Of a stretch of 64,000 nt of DNA, positions 1 to 7,553 are shown one piece after another. The DNA lies in NCBI GenBank assembly GCA_910587395.1, contig CAJULJ010000006.1, positions 1-64,000 of the forward strand, in the 5' to 3' direction. The stretch is from an uncultured Oscillospiraceae bacterium (GTDB lineage Bacteria > Bacillota > Clostridia > Oscillospirales > Oscillospiraceae). The position numbers and the translations under genes are program-made. Positions within the stretch are counted from its first letter, which is position 1, and each line of letters begins with the position of its first letter. The notes under the pieces are model-generated. The model made no database searches. It worked only from the letters and a program-made list of their open reading frames with translations, and was not told where the DNA came from.

Positions 1-30
1 GGATGCCGCCATGCGACTATGGAGGGATAG

Positions 31-192
31 GCACTTGTCAAAAAAAGCCCGACCCTGGATGAAATTCTGGCGGTGCTGGCGCTCTGTACTGACACCCAGC
101 GGGAGCGGTTTTTGCTCTATGCTCTGGATGATTTCAGCTATGCGGAGATTGCCGGGATGGAACACTTCATCAAGGCCGTTTTGAATCTGTAA
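31..192 (+). pseudogene. Remnant of a small sigma-70-like protein
   Basis: An open frame between a stop at 28-30 and TAA at 190-192 reads ...SPTLDEILAVLALC, TQRERFLLYALDDFSYAEIAGM and then an abrupt divergent tail. The TxTQRERFLL...SYAEIA pattern is that of region 4 of the short sigma-like proteins often carried by clostridial conjugative elements. There is no ATG start with a ribosome binding site, and the DNA-recognition half after AEIAG is missing. I read it as a decayed fragment, perhaps left by a mobile element lying outside the window. No function is expected. Confidence 0.45.
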
Positions 193-215
193 AGGGAAAA
201 TATAAGGGAAAACAT

Positions 216-242
216 GGGGCCGGTTCAATCTAACCCGGCCCC
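216..242. terminator. GC-rich hairpin downstream of the sigma-like remnant
   Basis: GGGGCCGG at 216-223 is complementary to CCGGCCCC at 235-242 around an 11-base loop. No T-run follows, so it is only a possible terminator. The rest of 193-281 holds nothing else I recognise. Confidence 0.3.
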
Positions 243-281
243 TAACCGTTGATATAGCTTGATTTCTGAAAAAAGCCCGGT

Positions 282-322
282 GCAACCGCTGGTTGCTAAA
301 ATTTCCAAGGACAGTTGGTTGC
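282..322. promoter_or_regulatory. Possible operator: inverted plus direct repeat
   Basis: GCAACC (282-287) and GGTTGC (291-296) form a perfect inverted repeat with a 3-base spacer, and a second TGGTTGC copy lies at 316-322, overlapping the -35 box of the regulator promoter. Placement over the promoter of an Xre-type regulator suggests an autoregulatory operator. This is inference from position only. Confidence 0.35.
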
Positions 323-347
323 CTTTTTCCTGGGAAATGGCTAGAAT
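319..347 (+). promoter_or_regulatory. Sigma-A-type promoter of the Xre-family regulator
   Basis: TTGCCT (319-324) and TAGAAT (342-347) are separated by exactly 17 bases. The ribosome binding site AAGGAGG (357-363) follows closely, so the transcript leader would be very short. Confidence 0.6.
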
Positions 348-370
348 GGAGCCAGAAAGGAGGTCGAACT

Positions 371-1102
371 ATGACCTTAGCGGAAAAGATCACCGCCCTG
401 CGTGGGGAGCATAAGCTGTCCCAAGGGGACCTGGCTGAACAGCTGGACGTATCCCGGCAGTCGGTGAGCAAATGGGAGACGGGTCAGGCGGTGCCCGAGC
501 TGGACAAGATCATCAAGCTGGCCGACCTGTTCGACGTCAGCGTAGACGAGCTGGTGCGGGAGGGGGAAACGCTTCCGCCGGAGGCACCCCAGGCGGACAG
601 CGCCCAGGCATCGGAGCCGGAAGCGCCTTCCCCCACGGAACCCCATGTCAAAATCGTCTACATGGACCGAAAGAGCCTCACCCCGCTTCAGAAATTTGGG
701 ATCGTTGCTCTCGTGCTGGGAGCCCTGACGCTGTTTTGTGGTGCCGTAAGCATGTACATCCCCATCTTCGGCGTGCCGATGATCCTTTTGTCGCTGCCCC
801 TGATCCTGGCGAAAAAGCACCCGTGGCTCATTGACGGCTGGCTGCTGTGCCTGGGGAGCTGTGTGATTTTCAATCCTCATTTCAGCATCGTGCCCTGGGG
901 TCTGCGGGGCGGCATTCAGCTGCTGTCGGTGGCTTTGTCGGCCCTGTCTGAGTACGCACCGGGAGCCCGCACCTATCTGTTCGGCGCTTCCATCGCCATC
1001 GCCCGGGGTATCTTGTTCCTGGTGCTGGTCTTTCTCACCGCGCGGCTGTTTTTCCGGGCCAGAGCTGCCCGGAAACAGTCCGGCTCAGAAGAAATTGCCT
1101 GA
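371..1102 (+). CDS. Xre-family transcriptional regulator with membrane segments
   Basis: A 243-residue protein. Residues 1-60 form a Cro/C1 helix-turn-helix domain (LSQGDLAEQLDVSRQSVSKW, then VPELDKIIKLADLFDVSVDEL), typical of clostridial Xre regulators. An acidic, Pro/Ala-rich linker (about 65-95) leads to a hydrophobic C-terminal half with about four membrane segments, ending in a basic tail. Such membrane-tethered Xre proteins are common in Firmicutes and usually lack an assigned signal. The ATG at 371 is preferred over an upstream in-frame ATG because AAGGAGG lies 7 bases before it. It is the only plus-strand gene in the window and ends at a terminator shared with the opposing operon. DNA binding is well supported; targets and ligand are unknown. 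Confidence 0.85.
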   Translation: MTLAEKITALRGEHKLSQGDLAEQLDVSRQSVSKWETGQAVPELDKIIKLADLFDVSVDELVREGETLPPEAPQADSAQASEPEAPSPTEPHVKIVYMDRKSLTPLQKFGIVALVLGALTLFCGAVSMYIPIFGVPMILLSLPLILAKKHPWLIDGWLLCLGSCVIFNPHFSIVPWGLRGGIQLLSVALSALSEYAPGARTYLFGASIAIARGILFLVLVFLTARLFFRARAARKQSGSEEIA

Positions 1103-1115
1103 CCCCAAAACGCAA

Positions 1116-1150
1116 AAAAGAGCGCTCCCGCACAGCGGGGGCGCTCTTTT
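1116..1150. terminator. Bidirectional intrinsic terminator
   Basis: A 16-bp stem pairs 1116-1131 with 1135-1150, closing a 3-base loop, with A-runs on one side and T-runs on the other. It lies between the convergent regulator gene and the transporter operon and can stop both transcripts. Confidence 0.9.
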
Positions 1151-1151
1151 G

Positions 1152-2249
1152 CTACGCTTCCAGCTTCCCGGCCTTCCGGGCAATCTCCCGAAGAAGGCGG
1201 TTTTTCTCATTCATCTCTCCGAACTCCGCCACCGGGCACAGCACCCTTTGGCACCGCTCCATGACGGACACCGCCCGTTGGAACGCCTCCTCCCCGATGG
1301 GGCGGAAGGGCCGCTCGACGATGGTCTCTGCCGCCAGCGCCTGGGCCACCGGGTAATCAAGATCGTTCCGCCCCAGCACCCCAGCGGCAAAGGGCGTCCC
1401 CTGCCGCTGGAGGCATCGATAGACAGGAATACCTATTCCCCCGCCGCCGATGACGAACACCTCCGGCGGGCCGGAGACCGCCTCCAGCTCCAGCGACCCG
1501 AACAGGGCGTTATAGCTGCCACGGGCCGCGCCGTACAGCTCGGTGATGTATTCCGACGTAAAAATCTCCTCCGGCGGCCCCTGCCGGGCGATGGAGTCCC
1601 CGTGGACGCACACCACCCAGTCGCTGATCTTCTGGGCCAGATCCAGCTCGTGCAGGGACATCACCACCGCCAGATTCCGTGAGCGCACCATGTCCTTCAA
1701 AATGGCCAGCAGCTCCAGCTTGTGGCGGATGTCCAGGAAGGAGGTGGGCTCGTCCAGCACCAGCACCTCCGGCTCCTGGTTCAGCGCCCGGGCCAGCAGC
1801 ACCCGCTGGCGCTGTCCGTCGCTGGTCTGGGAAAAGTCCCGGTCCGCCAGATCGGCAGCGTGGACCAGCTCCAGGCTGCGGGCGGTCTTTTCCCGGTCCT
1901 CCTGGGACAGGATGCCCAGCCGTCCCGTGTAGGGATACCGCCCTGTCGCCGCCACGTCGAAGCAGGTCATCAGCTCCGACCGGATGCGGGCCGTCATGAG
2001 CACGCTGAGCTTCCGGGCCACGTCCCGCTCGCCCAGCGCCGCCATGTCCTGCTCGTCCAGATATACCGCCCCGCCGGTGAGGGGCAGCTGCCGGATGAGG
2101 CTCTTCAAAATGGTGGACTTCCCCGCCCCGTTGGGGCCGATCAGCGTCATGATCTCCCCCCGGCGCAGGTCCAGCTCGATGCCGCCGATCAGCGTTTTGC
2201 GGTTGTAGCCCACGGACAAGTCCTGGGTGTGCAGACAGGTTCCGTTCAT
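1152..2249 (-). CDS. Corrinoid/iron-chelate ABC transporter ATPase with C-terminal extension
   Basis: A 365-residue ATP-binding subunit of the BtuD/FecE type. Walker A GPNGAGKST is at residues 38-46. The signature reads TSDGQRQR in place of LSGGQ. Walker B is VLVLDEPTSFLD and the switch His lies in MSLHELD. Family members are about 255 residues; this one carries some 110 extra residues after LELEAVSGP that open with a glycine-rich VFVIGGGGIGIPVYRCL stretch resembling a nucleotide-binding fold, followed by a helical tail. The ATG at 2249 overlaps the permease stop (ATGA). An in-frame start further upstream would run into the permease gene and is rejected. It is the last gene of the riboswitch operon and would energise uptake from the cytoplasmic face. 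Confidence 0.9.
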   Translation of the reverse strand: MNGTCLHTQDLSVGYNRKTLIGGIELDLRRGEIMTLIGPNGAGKSTILKSLIRQLPLTGGAVYLDEQDMAALGERDVARKLSVLMTARIRSELMTCFDVAATGRYPYTGRLGILSQEDREKTARSLELVHAADLADRDFSQTSDGQRQRVLLARALNQEPEVLVLDEPTSFLDIRHKLELLAILKDMVRSRNLAVVMSLHELDLAQKISDWVVCVHGDSIARQGPPEEIFTSEYITELYGAARGSYNALFGSLELEAVSGPPEVFVIGGGGIGIPVYRCLQRQGTPFAAGVLGRNDLDYPVAQALAAETIVERPFRPIGEEAFQRAVSVMERCQRVLCPVAEFGEMNEKNRLLREIARKAGKLEA

Positions 2250-3253
2250 GCGCTCTCTCCTCTCCCGCCCCGCCGGGAGGCCATCAGGTACAGCACGACG
2301 GGCGCGCCGAATACGGCAGTCACCGAGCTGATGCTCATGTCCCGGGGCGCGAAGGCAGTGCGGGCGATCAGGTCGCAGAACAGGCAGAAGGCCGCGCCCC
2401 CCAGAAAACAGGCGGGAATCATAATGATGGGCTTCGCCGTGCGGAACAGCCCCTTGACCAGATGCGGCACCGCGATGCCCACAAAGGAGATAGGTCCGGC
2501 GAACGCGGTCACGGTGGCAGACAGCAGGCTGGACAGCAGAATCAGCTCCACCCGGAACAGCTTGATGTTCACCCCCATGTTCTGGGCGTAGACCTCTCCC
2601 ATCTGATAGGCACTGATGGGCTTGGACAGCAGGAAGGTGAGCACAAAGGCAACGCCCACCACCCAGGCCATCAAAATCACGTTGTCCCAGGAGGTGCCGG
2701 AAAAGCTGCCCAGGGACCAATTGTGCAGGTTGACAATGTTGGAATCGTCGGCAAAGGTGACCACAAAGTCTGTGATGGCCGAGCAGATATAGCCGATCAT
2801 CACCCCGCTGACCACCAGCATGCTCATGGCCCGCACCCGCCGGGCCAGCAGCAGAATGAAGCCCATGGAAACCATGGACCCCACAAAAGCCCCGGCGATC
2901 AGCGACATGGAGCTGATGACGATGCCCCGGCTGAGGAAGAACACCATTACCAGGGACACCGTCAGCTTGGCCCCAGAGGAAATGCCCAGCACAAAGGGCC
3001 CCGCGATGGGGTTGGCAAAGAAGGTCTGGAGCAAAAAGCCGGACACCGACAGCGCCCCGCCCAAAATGGCGGCGGCCAGCACCCGGGGCAGGCGGATGGT
3101 CCAGATGATGCCCCCCATTTTCAAAATGGAATCGGCAATCTCCGCCAAAGTGAAGTCCACGCTGCCCGCGCCGATGTTCCAGAACAGCAGCGCCAGCACC
3201 AGCGCCGCCAGAAGCGCGAAGCCGCCCACATAGCGCAGCCGGTTGTCTCTCAT
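2246..3253 (-). CDS. FecCD/BtuC-family ABC transporter permease
   Basis: A 335-residue integral membrane protein with about ten hydrophobic segments and the FecCD hallmarks RLPRVLAAAILGGALSVSG near residue 55, NPIAGPFVLGISSGA, and GPISFVGIAVPHLVKGL near the C-terminus. The family forms homodimeric channels for iron-siderophores, haem or cobalamin. The sequence alone does not settle the substrate, but the riboswitch at the head of the operon favours a corrinoid or related tetrapyrrole. Its stop overlaps the ATPase start by four bases and the binding-protein gene ends 16 bases upstream. Confidence 0.93.
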   Translation of the reverse strand: MRDNRLRYVGGFALLAALVLALLFWNIGAGSVDFTLAEIADSILKMGGIIWTIRLPRVLAAAILGGALSVSGFLLQTFFANPIAGPFVLGISSGAKLTVSLVMVFFLSRGIVISSMSLIAGAFVGSMVSMGFILLLARRVRAMSMLVVSGVMIGYICSAITDFVVTFADDSNIVNLHNWSLGSFSGTSWDNVILMAWVVGVAFVLTFLLSKPISAYQMGEVYAQNMGVNIKLFRVELILLSSLLSATVTAFAGPISFVGIAVPHLVKGLFRTAKPIIMIPACFLGGAAFCLFCDLIARTAFAPRDMSISSVTAVFGAPVVLYLMASRRGGRGESA

Positions 3254-3269
3254 GGTTCTCTCTCCCCCG

Positions 3270-4451
3270 TCAGGTCAGCCGGTACAGATAGGTCAGCGAC
3301 CCATCCGCCTCTTTTTCCTCCGTCAGGATGTGGTGGATGTCCAGGATCATGTCCCCCACGGACTGGGATTCCTGGAACATGCTCTTGCCGGTGCACCACA
3401 CGTTCCCGTTCTGCACCGCCTTGAAGTCCGCCAGCGGCGCGCTTTTGGCGATGAGCTGCTCGATGGTCTGCAAATCCGCCTCGATGGTGCTGTTGTAGAT
3501 CAGGATATCCGCGTCAATGGCCTCATGGTAGAAGGTCTCCATCTGGATGTTCATGGTGGACAGGGCGTTTTCCTCTTCCGACAGGCCCTTGGGCACATAC
3601 ACGCCGCCCGCCAGATCGATGGCCTTGGCGATGTAGTCCCCCGACTTGCGCACCGTCACTGAACCGTTGGAAGTGACGGAGAAGAAAGCCATCGTCTTCC
3701 CAGTGCTCTCCTGCTCCAGCACGGGCTCCAGCTTTTCTATCTGGGCCTTGTAGTAGGCCTCGGCGTCCTCTTCCCGGTTCAGCAGCGCCCCGTACAGCTT
3801 GATCCACTCCATCCGCCCCAGGGGATGGCTCTCGTAGCTGGACCGCTCCACCAGCACCGGGATGCCCAGCCGCTCCAGCTGCTCCTTGACCTCCGGGTTG
3901 TGGTAAATCATGGTGGACTCCAGGGCCATGTCGCATCCCTTGGACTGAATCAGCTCATAGTCCGGGGCGCTGTACTTCCCAGCGTAGACCATTCGCCCCT
4001 CCTCCATGGCCTGTCGGGCCTCGGGGATGTACCACCCCTCCGCCTGGGTGCCGGACATGGTGACGGCGTCCATGGCGTCCAGCTGACGGAAGCAGTCCAT
4101 GGCGGCGGTGGCCTGTAAGTAGATGGCGTCCAGCGGCTGATACAGGACGGTCACGTCCTCCGGCAGGTCCAGGAAGGGCAGGCCGTCCACGCCCTCGGGC
4201 GCCACCAGATAGATTGTGCCGTCGATGGCAATGCGCTTAAAGCCGCCATAATAGTCCACGGTGAACATCTGGGCATAGTCCAGCTCCATATGTTCGTCCC
4301 AGGGCACGTCGTTCCAACTCCTGATTGTGGGGTCCTCTCCTTGGGGCGACGCCTCCGAGGGCGGCGCAGAGGTCTGCGCCCCACCGGGCGCGCAGGCGCA
4401 CAGGGCCAGGGTCAGCGCCAGCAGGGGGAGAAAAAGCTTCCAGTACTTCAT
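3270..4451 (-). CDS. Substrate-binding lipoprotein of the ABC transporter (BtuF/FhuD-like)
   Basis: A 393-residue exported lipoprotein. A hydrophobic signal ends in the lipobox region LALCAC, so lipidation is at Cys18 or Cys20. A Ser/Pro/Glu-rich spacer leads to a two-lobed class III binding domain: DVTVLYQPLDAIYLQ, CDMALESTMIYHNPEVKEQL, IPVLVERSSYESHPLGRMEWIKLYGAL, then AIDLAGGVYVPKG and DADILIYNSTIEADLQ. The long linker helix and this order of elements match periplasmic-binding proteins for siderophores and cobalamin. ATG 4451 is preferred over GTG 4460 because AAGGTG lies just upstream. It should deliver ligand to the permease encoded next. Confidence 0.88.
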   Translation of the reverse strand: MKYWKLFLPLLALTLALCACAPGGAQTSAPPSEASPQGEDPTIRSWNDVPWDEHMELDYAQMFTVDYYGGFKRIAIDGTIYLVAPEGVDGLPFLDLPEDVTVLYQPLDAIYLQATAAMDCFRQLDAMDAVTMSGTQAEGWYIPEARQAMEEGRMVYAGKYSAPDYELIQSKGCDMALESTMIYHNPEVKEQLERLGIPVLVERSSYESHPLGRMEWIKLYGALLNREEDAEAYYKAQIEKLEPVLEQESTGKTMAFFSVTSNGSVTVRKSGDYIAKAIDLAGGVYVPKGLSEEENALSTMNIQMETFYHEAIDADILIYNSTIEADLQTIEQLIAKSAPLADFKAVQNGNVWCTGKSMFQESQSVGDMILDIHHILTEEKEADGSLTYLYRLT

Positions 4452-4461
4452 GGAAATCACC

Positions 4462-5097
4462 TTACTGTTTCGTCAGGCTTGCGGAATCAAAGGTCAGCGT
4501 ATACTCGATCTCATGGGGTTCGCTCATGGCCACGGTGTCCGCGATAACAGCCAATGCCTGGTCAAAGGCGGCTACGGGGATTTCGAAGGCGGAATTCTCC
4601 CCAGGGGCGCTGACCAGGTCGTATCGAACGCCGTTCACCTTCATGTAATCGTAGTTGGGACTGCTCCACACGATGGTTGCGGTAAACTGCCCGTTGGAGC
4701 ACCGCAGCGCGGCGGGGGACAGGACCGCGGCCCGCCCGGTGCCGCCCGACAGCGTCACATCGGCGGTATAATTCCCGTCCTCCGGGACTGTCTGCGCAGG
4801 TGCGGGACTGGGCGTCGGGTCAGGGGCGGCGGTGGGCTCCGGCGTGGCGGTCGGGTCCGGCGCAGGGTCAGGGGCGGCAGTGGGCTCCATAGACGGCTCC
4901 GGGGTCTCGCTGGGCTCAGGCTCGGAAGGCGCCGCCGATTCCTCCACGCTCTGGCTGGGCCGCGCCTCCTGGGACTGCTCCGGGGAGGGCGCGGCGGATT
5001 GCTCCGGCTCCTTCTCCCCACCGCATCCCGCCAGCAGGGACAGCGTCAGCGCCAGGGCCAGCGGAGCTGCCAGCCAGCCTATTTTTTTCGCGTTCAT
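4462..5097 (-). CDS. Lipoprotein with Pro-rich stalk and a domain shared with the SLH-CbiK protein
   Basis: A 211-residue protein. The signal ends in lipobox LLAGC (lipidated Cys25). Residues about 28-105 are a low-complexity Pro/Ala/Glu/Ser stalk with repeated PTAAPDP-type units. The folded part (about 106-211) begins DGNYTADVTLSGG and ends EIEYTLTFDSASL. That pattern closely parallels the C-terminus of the neighbouring surface CbiK-like protein (DGTYTIDVES...DRTLTFDAAST), including FEIPVAAFDQAL against FTIPVAALDEEL. The domain is also reminiscent of haem-binding NEAT domains, but I cannot confirm that by eye. It is probably displayed on the membrane and passes ligand from the wall protein to the transporter (inference). 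Only 10 bases separate it from the binding-protein gene. Confidence 0.8.
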   Translation of the reverse strand: MNAKKIGWLAAPLALALTLSLLAGCGGEKEPEQSAAPSPEQSQEARPSQSVEESAAPSEPEPSETPEPSMEPTAAPDPAPDPTATPEPTAAPDPTPSPAPAQTVPEDGNYTADVTLSGGTGRAAVLSPAALRCSNGQFTATIVWSSPNYDYMKVNGVRYDLVSAPGENSAFEIPVAAFDQALAVIADTVAMSEPHEIEYTLTFDSASLTKQ

Positions 5098-5171
5098 TCT
5101 GATTCCTCCTCGTAGAAAGAGAGCGCCGCGAAGCGCTAGGGCTCCGCGGCACTCAAGAAAAGGATTTTCGC

Positions 5172-7079
5172 CTATTTCGCCACGGTGCTGGCGGCGTCAA
5201 AGGTCAGGGTGCGGTCAAACCAATTGCCGGACTTGGTGCCGTGAGCGGCATAGGACAGCTCCTCGTCCAAAGCGGCAACGGGAATGGTGAAGGTGTACTT
5301 GCCGTCCGCGTCCTCCTCGTAGTCCACAAAGCCCTCCTTGGCGTTGGCGGCCTCGCTCTTGGTGCCGACGTACATCTGGTCGTAGCCGGTGCCGCTGAGG
5401 GTCAGCTTGGCGGTCATCCTGCCGTCCTTGACGGTCAGCTCACAGGCCACCACGCGGAACATGCTGGAGTCACTCTCCACGTCGATGGTATAGGTACCGT
5501 CAGCCAGGTCCCTGGAGGGCTCGGGCTCCATCTCGTTGTCGGGATTCTCGGGGTTGGGCTCGCTGGTGATGTCGGTGTCCTCCAGGTTCACGGCGGCCTT
5601 GGCGTGGGCCACCAGCAGGTCCCGAACGGCCTTGATCTCGCCCAGGCCCTTGACCTCGCAGATCACGTTCTCCGCCTCAAAGCCGTTGGCGATGAAGGTG
5701 TTCTTCCAGGAATCCTCGTCGTCGCCCGCCATATCGTTGTTGGCATGGTCGCCGGCCACGATCATCATGGGACGCAGCACCACCCGCTCATAGCCGCCGT
5801 CCTTGACGGCCTTGACCACGTCGTCCAGCGTGGCGGCGGTCTCGGTCTCGTCCACGGTGCCGATGAAGTAATTCTCGTGGCCGTCCTCCTGGAGCAGCTT
5901 CTGCATCTTGTTGTAAATGACGTTGGAGGCGGCCTCCGTGCCGTGGCCCATGAAGCAGATGGCGGTCTTGCCGTCGTCGAAGCTGGCGGTGGCGGCCAGC
6001 ATGGCGTCGGCCACCTTCTCAAAGTCGTCGTCGCTGGTCAGCAGGGGAGCGCCGATCTTGATGGAGTCGAACTTGTCGGCGTACTTCTTCTCCAGCATGT
6101 TGCGCAGGTCGCCGTACTCATAGCCGTTCATCAGATGGGTGGGCTGAACCACCAGATCCTTCACGCCGGCCCGCACGGCCCGGTCCAGGGCCTCCTTCAC
6201 GTCGTCGATCTGCTCTCCATCCCGGCGGTAGATGTGCTCAATGATGATGTTGGCGGTGAAGCCGCGGCGCACGTCATAGTCGGGGAATGCGGCCGCCATG
6301 TCGTCCTCAATGGCCTTGATGGTGACCACCCGGTTGTCGTTGAAGCTGGTGCCGAAGCTCACCACCAGCAGCTCGGTGTCCTTGGTGGGGGCTTGGTTGC
6401 GGGGGTCGTCCTTGGAGGCGTCGCCGGTACCGGCATCGTCCATATAGCGGCAGATGATGGCGGACACCTCGGCGCGGGTGGCGGTGCCGGCGGGCAGCAG
6501 GTAGCCGTCGCTGCCGCTGATGAAGCCGCTGGCCACAGCCCAGTTCATATAATCCTTGGCCCAGGCGGACACATCGGCGGCGTCAGGGAAGCCGGACATC
6601 TCGTCCAGGCGGTTGGTCAGGCTGTCCCTGCCCACCTGACGGGCGGCGAACTCGTTGACGATCTTGGCGATCTCCTGGCGCTGGGCGCTGCCCTCGGGGT
6701 CGAAGGTATCGGAGCTCTTGCCGTTGACGATCTTCTGGTCAAAGGCCCACACCACGGCGTCCTTGCAGGCCGCGTCGTCCGCCACGTCGGCGAAGGGGTT
6801 CTCCACGTCCTTCACGTCGGGAGACCCGGCCAGACGGTACAAAGCCGTCACCAGGTCGGCCCGGGTCATGGGGTCGTCGGCGCCGAAGGTGGTCTCGGTC
6901 TTGCCGTCAATCAGCTCCTTCTCGGTCATGCGCTCCACATACTCCTCCGCCCAGGCGGGTACGTCGGTGTACTCCGGCTTGGTCGAAGCGGCCGTCTCAT
7001 CGGCAAACGCCACACCCGTCAGGCTCAGGGCCATGACCGCTGCCAGCAGCGCCGCCACCGGCTTGTTCCATTTTCTCAT
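5172..7079 (-). CDS. Exported SLH-anchored CbiK-like (sirohydrochlorin cobaltochelatase family) protein
   Basis: A 635-residue surface protein. The signal peptide ends near AFA-DE (about residue 26). Three SLH repeats span about 30-215 and would bind wall polymer. A CbiK-family chelatase domain spans about 232-495: it begins ELLVVSFGTSFND, then GHGTEAASNVIY with His379, and MIVAGDHANNDMAGDD with His445, the two His positions used for metal handling in CbiK. The C-terminal 115 residues (DGTYTIDVES to the end) are shared with the next lipoprotein. Cytoplasmic CbiK inserts cobalt during B12 synthesis; an exported, wall-bound version cannot do that in the cytosol and may bind or metallate external tetrapyrroles. 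Periplasmic CbiK of Desulfovibrio is a known exported relative. AAGGAGG precedes the ATG. First gene after the cobalamin riboswitch. Confidence 0.9.
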   Translation of the reverse strand: MRKWNKPVAALLAAVMALSLTGVAFADETAASTKPEYTDVPAWAEEYVERMTEKELIDGKTETTFGADDPMTRADLVTALYRLAGSPDVKDVENPFADVADDAACKDAVVWAFDQKIVNGKSSDTFDPEGSAQRQEIAKIVNEFAARQVGRDSLTNRLDEMSGFPDAADVSAWAKDYMNWAVASGFISGSDGYLLPAGTATRAEVSAIICRYMDDAGTGDASKDDPRNQAPTKDTELLVVSFGTSFNDNRVVTIKAIEDDMAAAFPDYDVRRGFTANIIIEHIYRRDGEQIDDVKEALDRAVRAGVKDLVVQPTHLMNGYEYGDLRNMLEKKYADKFDSIKIGAPLLTSDDDFEKVADAMLAATASFDDGKTAICFMGHGTEAASNVIYNKMQKLLQEDGHENYFIGTVDETETAATLDDVVKAVKDGGYERVVLRPMMIVAGDHANNDMAGDDEDSWKNTFIANGFEAENVICEVKGLGEIKAVRDLLVAHAKAAVNLEDTDITSEPNPENPDNEMEPEPSRDLADGTYTIDVESDSSMFRVVACELTVKDGRMTAKLTLSGTGYDQMYVGTKSEAANAKEGFVDYEEDADGKYTFTIPVAALDEELSYAAHGTKSGNWFDRTLTFDAASTVAK

Positions 7080-7196
7080 GTCTCAATTTCCTCCTTATCG
7101 ATCTCTATTTTTCAGCGCGGTCCCGCGCCATTGGAAACTCCTGGAACAGGCGCAAAAGAAAGCGCCCCAGCCAAAAACCCGGAGCGCACGACGAAC

Positions 7197-7243
7197 AAAG
7201 CCCCATTTCATGCGTTATAACAGGCCAACGCGTCAATGGGGCC
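7197..7243 (-). terminator. Terminator hairpin in the riboswitch expression platform
   Basis: On the minus strand GCCCCATT (7242-7235) pairs with AATGGGGC (7207-7200), with further CGCG/CGCATG pairing inside, followed by TTTGTT. It sits between the cobalamin riboswitch and the first gene, where ligand-dependent termination would occur. A second small hairpin (GGCGC/GCGCC, 7149-7167) lies closer to the gene. Confidence 0.65.
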
Positions 7244-7261
7244 GGACAAGAAGCGCACTTC

Positions 7262-7380
7262 CGGTACCGGCAGAATGCAGCCAGCTGCCACATACCTGAC
7301 TTATCCTCTCAAGGAGGCATCACAGTGACCGACTCGCAGGGCGTCTCACCCTATTACGTGTGCCGCATCAGCGGCCGCAG
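7262..7380 (-). promoter_or_regulatory. Cobalamin riboswitch (approximate limits)
   Basis: Read on the minus strand the segment shows GGCACACGTAATAGGGTGAG, a GGGTGAGACGCCC element (7351-7339), the B12-box-like AGTCGGTCACTGTGA (7334-7320), a CCTCC...GAGAGG stem, and the late AAGTCAGGTAT element (7302-7292) that usually closes the domain. Order and spacing match the cobalamin riboswitch family. It lies between a sigma-A promoter and a terminator, upstream of the surface CbiK and transporter operon, so cobalamin should lower expression. Confidence 0.83.
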
Positions 7381-7408
7381 CTGGTTTACGTCTATTCAAT
7401 TTGATAAC

Positions 7409-7437
7409 AGACTAGCACAGCTTCGAGGGTTTGTCAA
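7409..7437 (-). promoter_or_regulatory. Sigma-A promoter of the cobalamin-regulated operon
   Basis: On the minus strand TTGACA (7437-7432) and TAGTCT (7414-7409) are separated by 17 bases. Transcription would start near 7402, just before the riboswitch. Confidence 0.8.
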
Positions 7438-7493
7438 GGGTTTTCCATTCCCGCCCCTGTCCAAGCCGGTATGATATCCTCACATACAAGCAT

Positions 7494-7524
7494 CCGGCCG
7501 GGATGCCGCACGTTTCCGGCCGGG
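7494..7524 (-). terminator. Possible terminator at the left end of the glycan island
   Basis: CCGGCC (7494-7499) and a second CCGGCCGGG (7516-7524) form a GC-rich self-complementary stem just downstream of the last glycan gene. No T-run follows on the minus strand, so the call is weak. The rest of 7441-7553 shows nothing recognisable. Confidence 0.3.
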
Positions 7525-7553
7525 CGGCACACATATGCCTTGTCTATGGTCAC

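Noticed and set aside
2250..2720. A 157-codon N-terminal extension of the ABC ATPase frame
   Set aside because: It lies wholly within the permease gene in another frame, and the ATPase family starts at the ATGA overlap at 2249.
1722..3424. Several plus-strand frames of 290-320 codons over the transporter genes
   Set aside because: All are antisense to well-supported minus-strand genes and have no family features.
5241..7220. A 659-codon open frame on the plus strand across the surface CbiK gene
   Set aside because: It is antisense to a gene with clear domains, its translation is Val/Gly/His-rich with no family pattern, and it exists because of GC-biased third codon positions.
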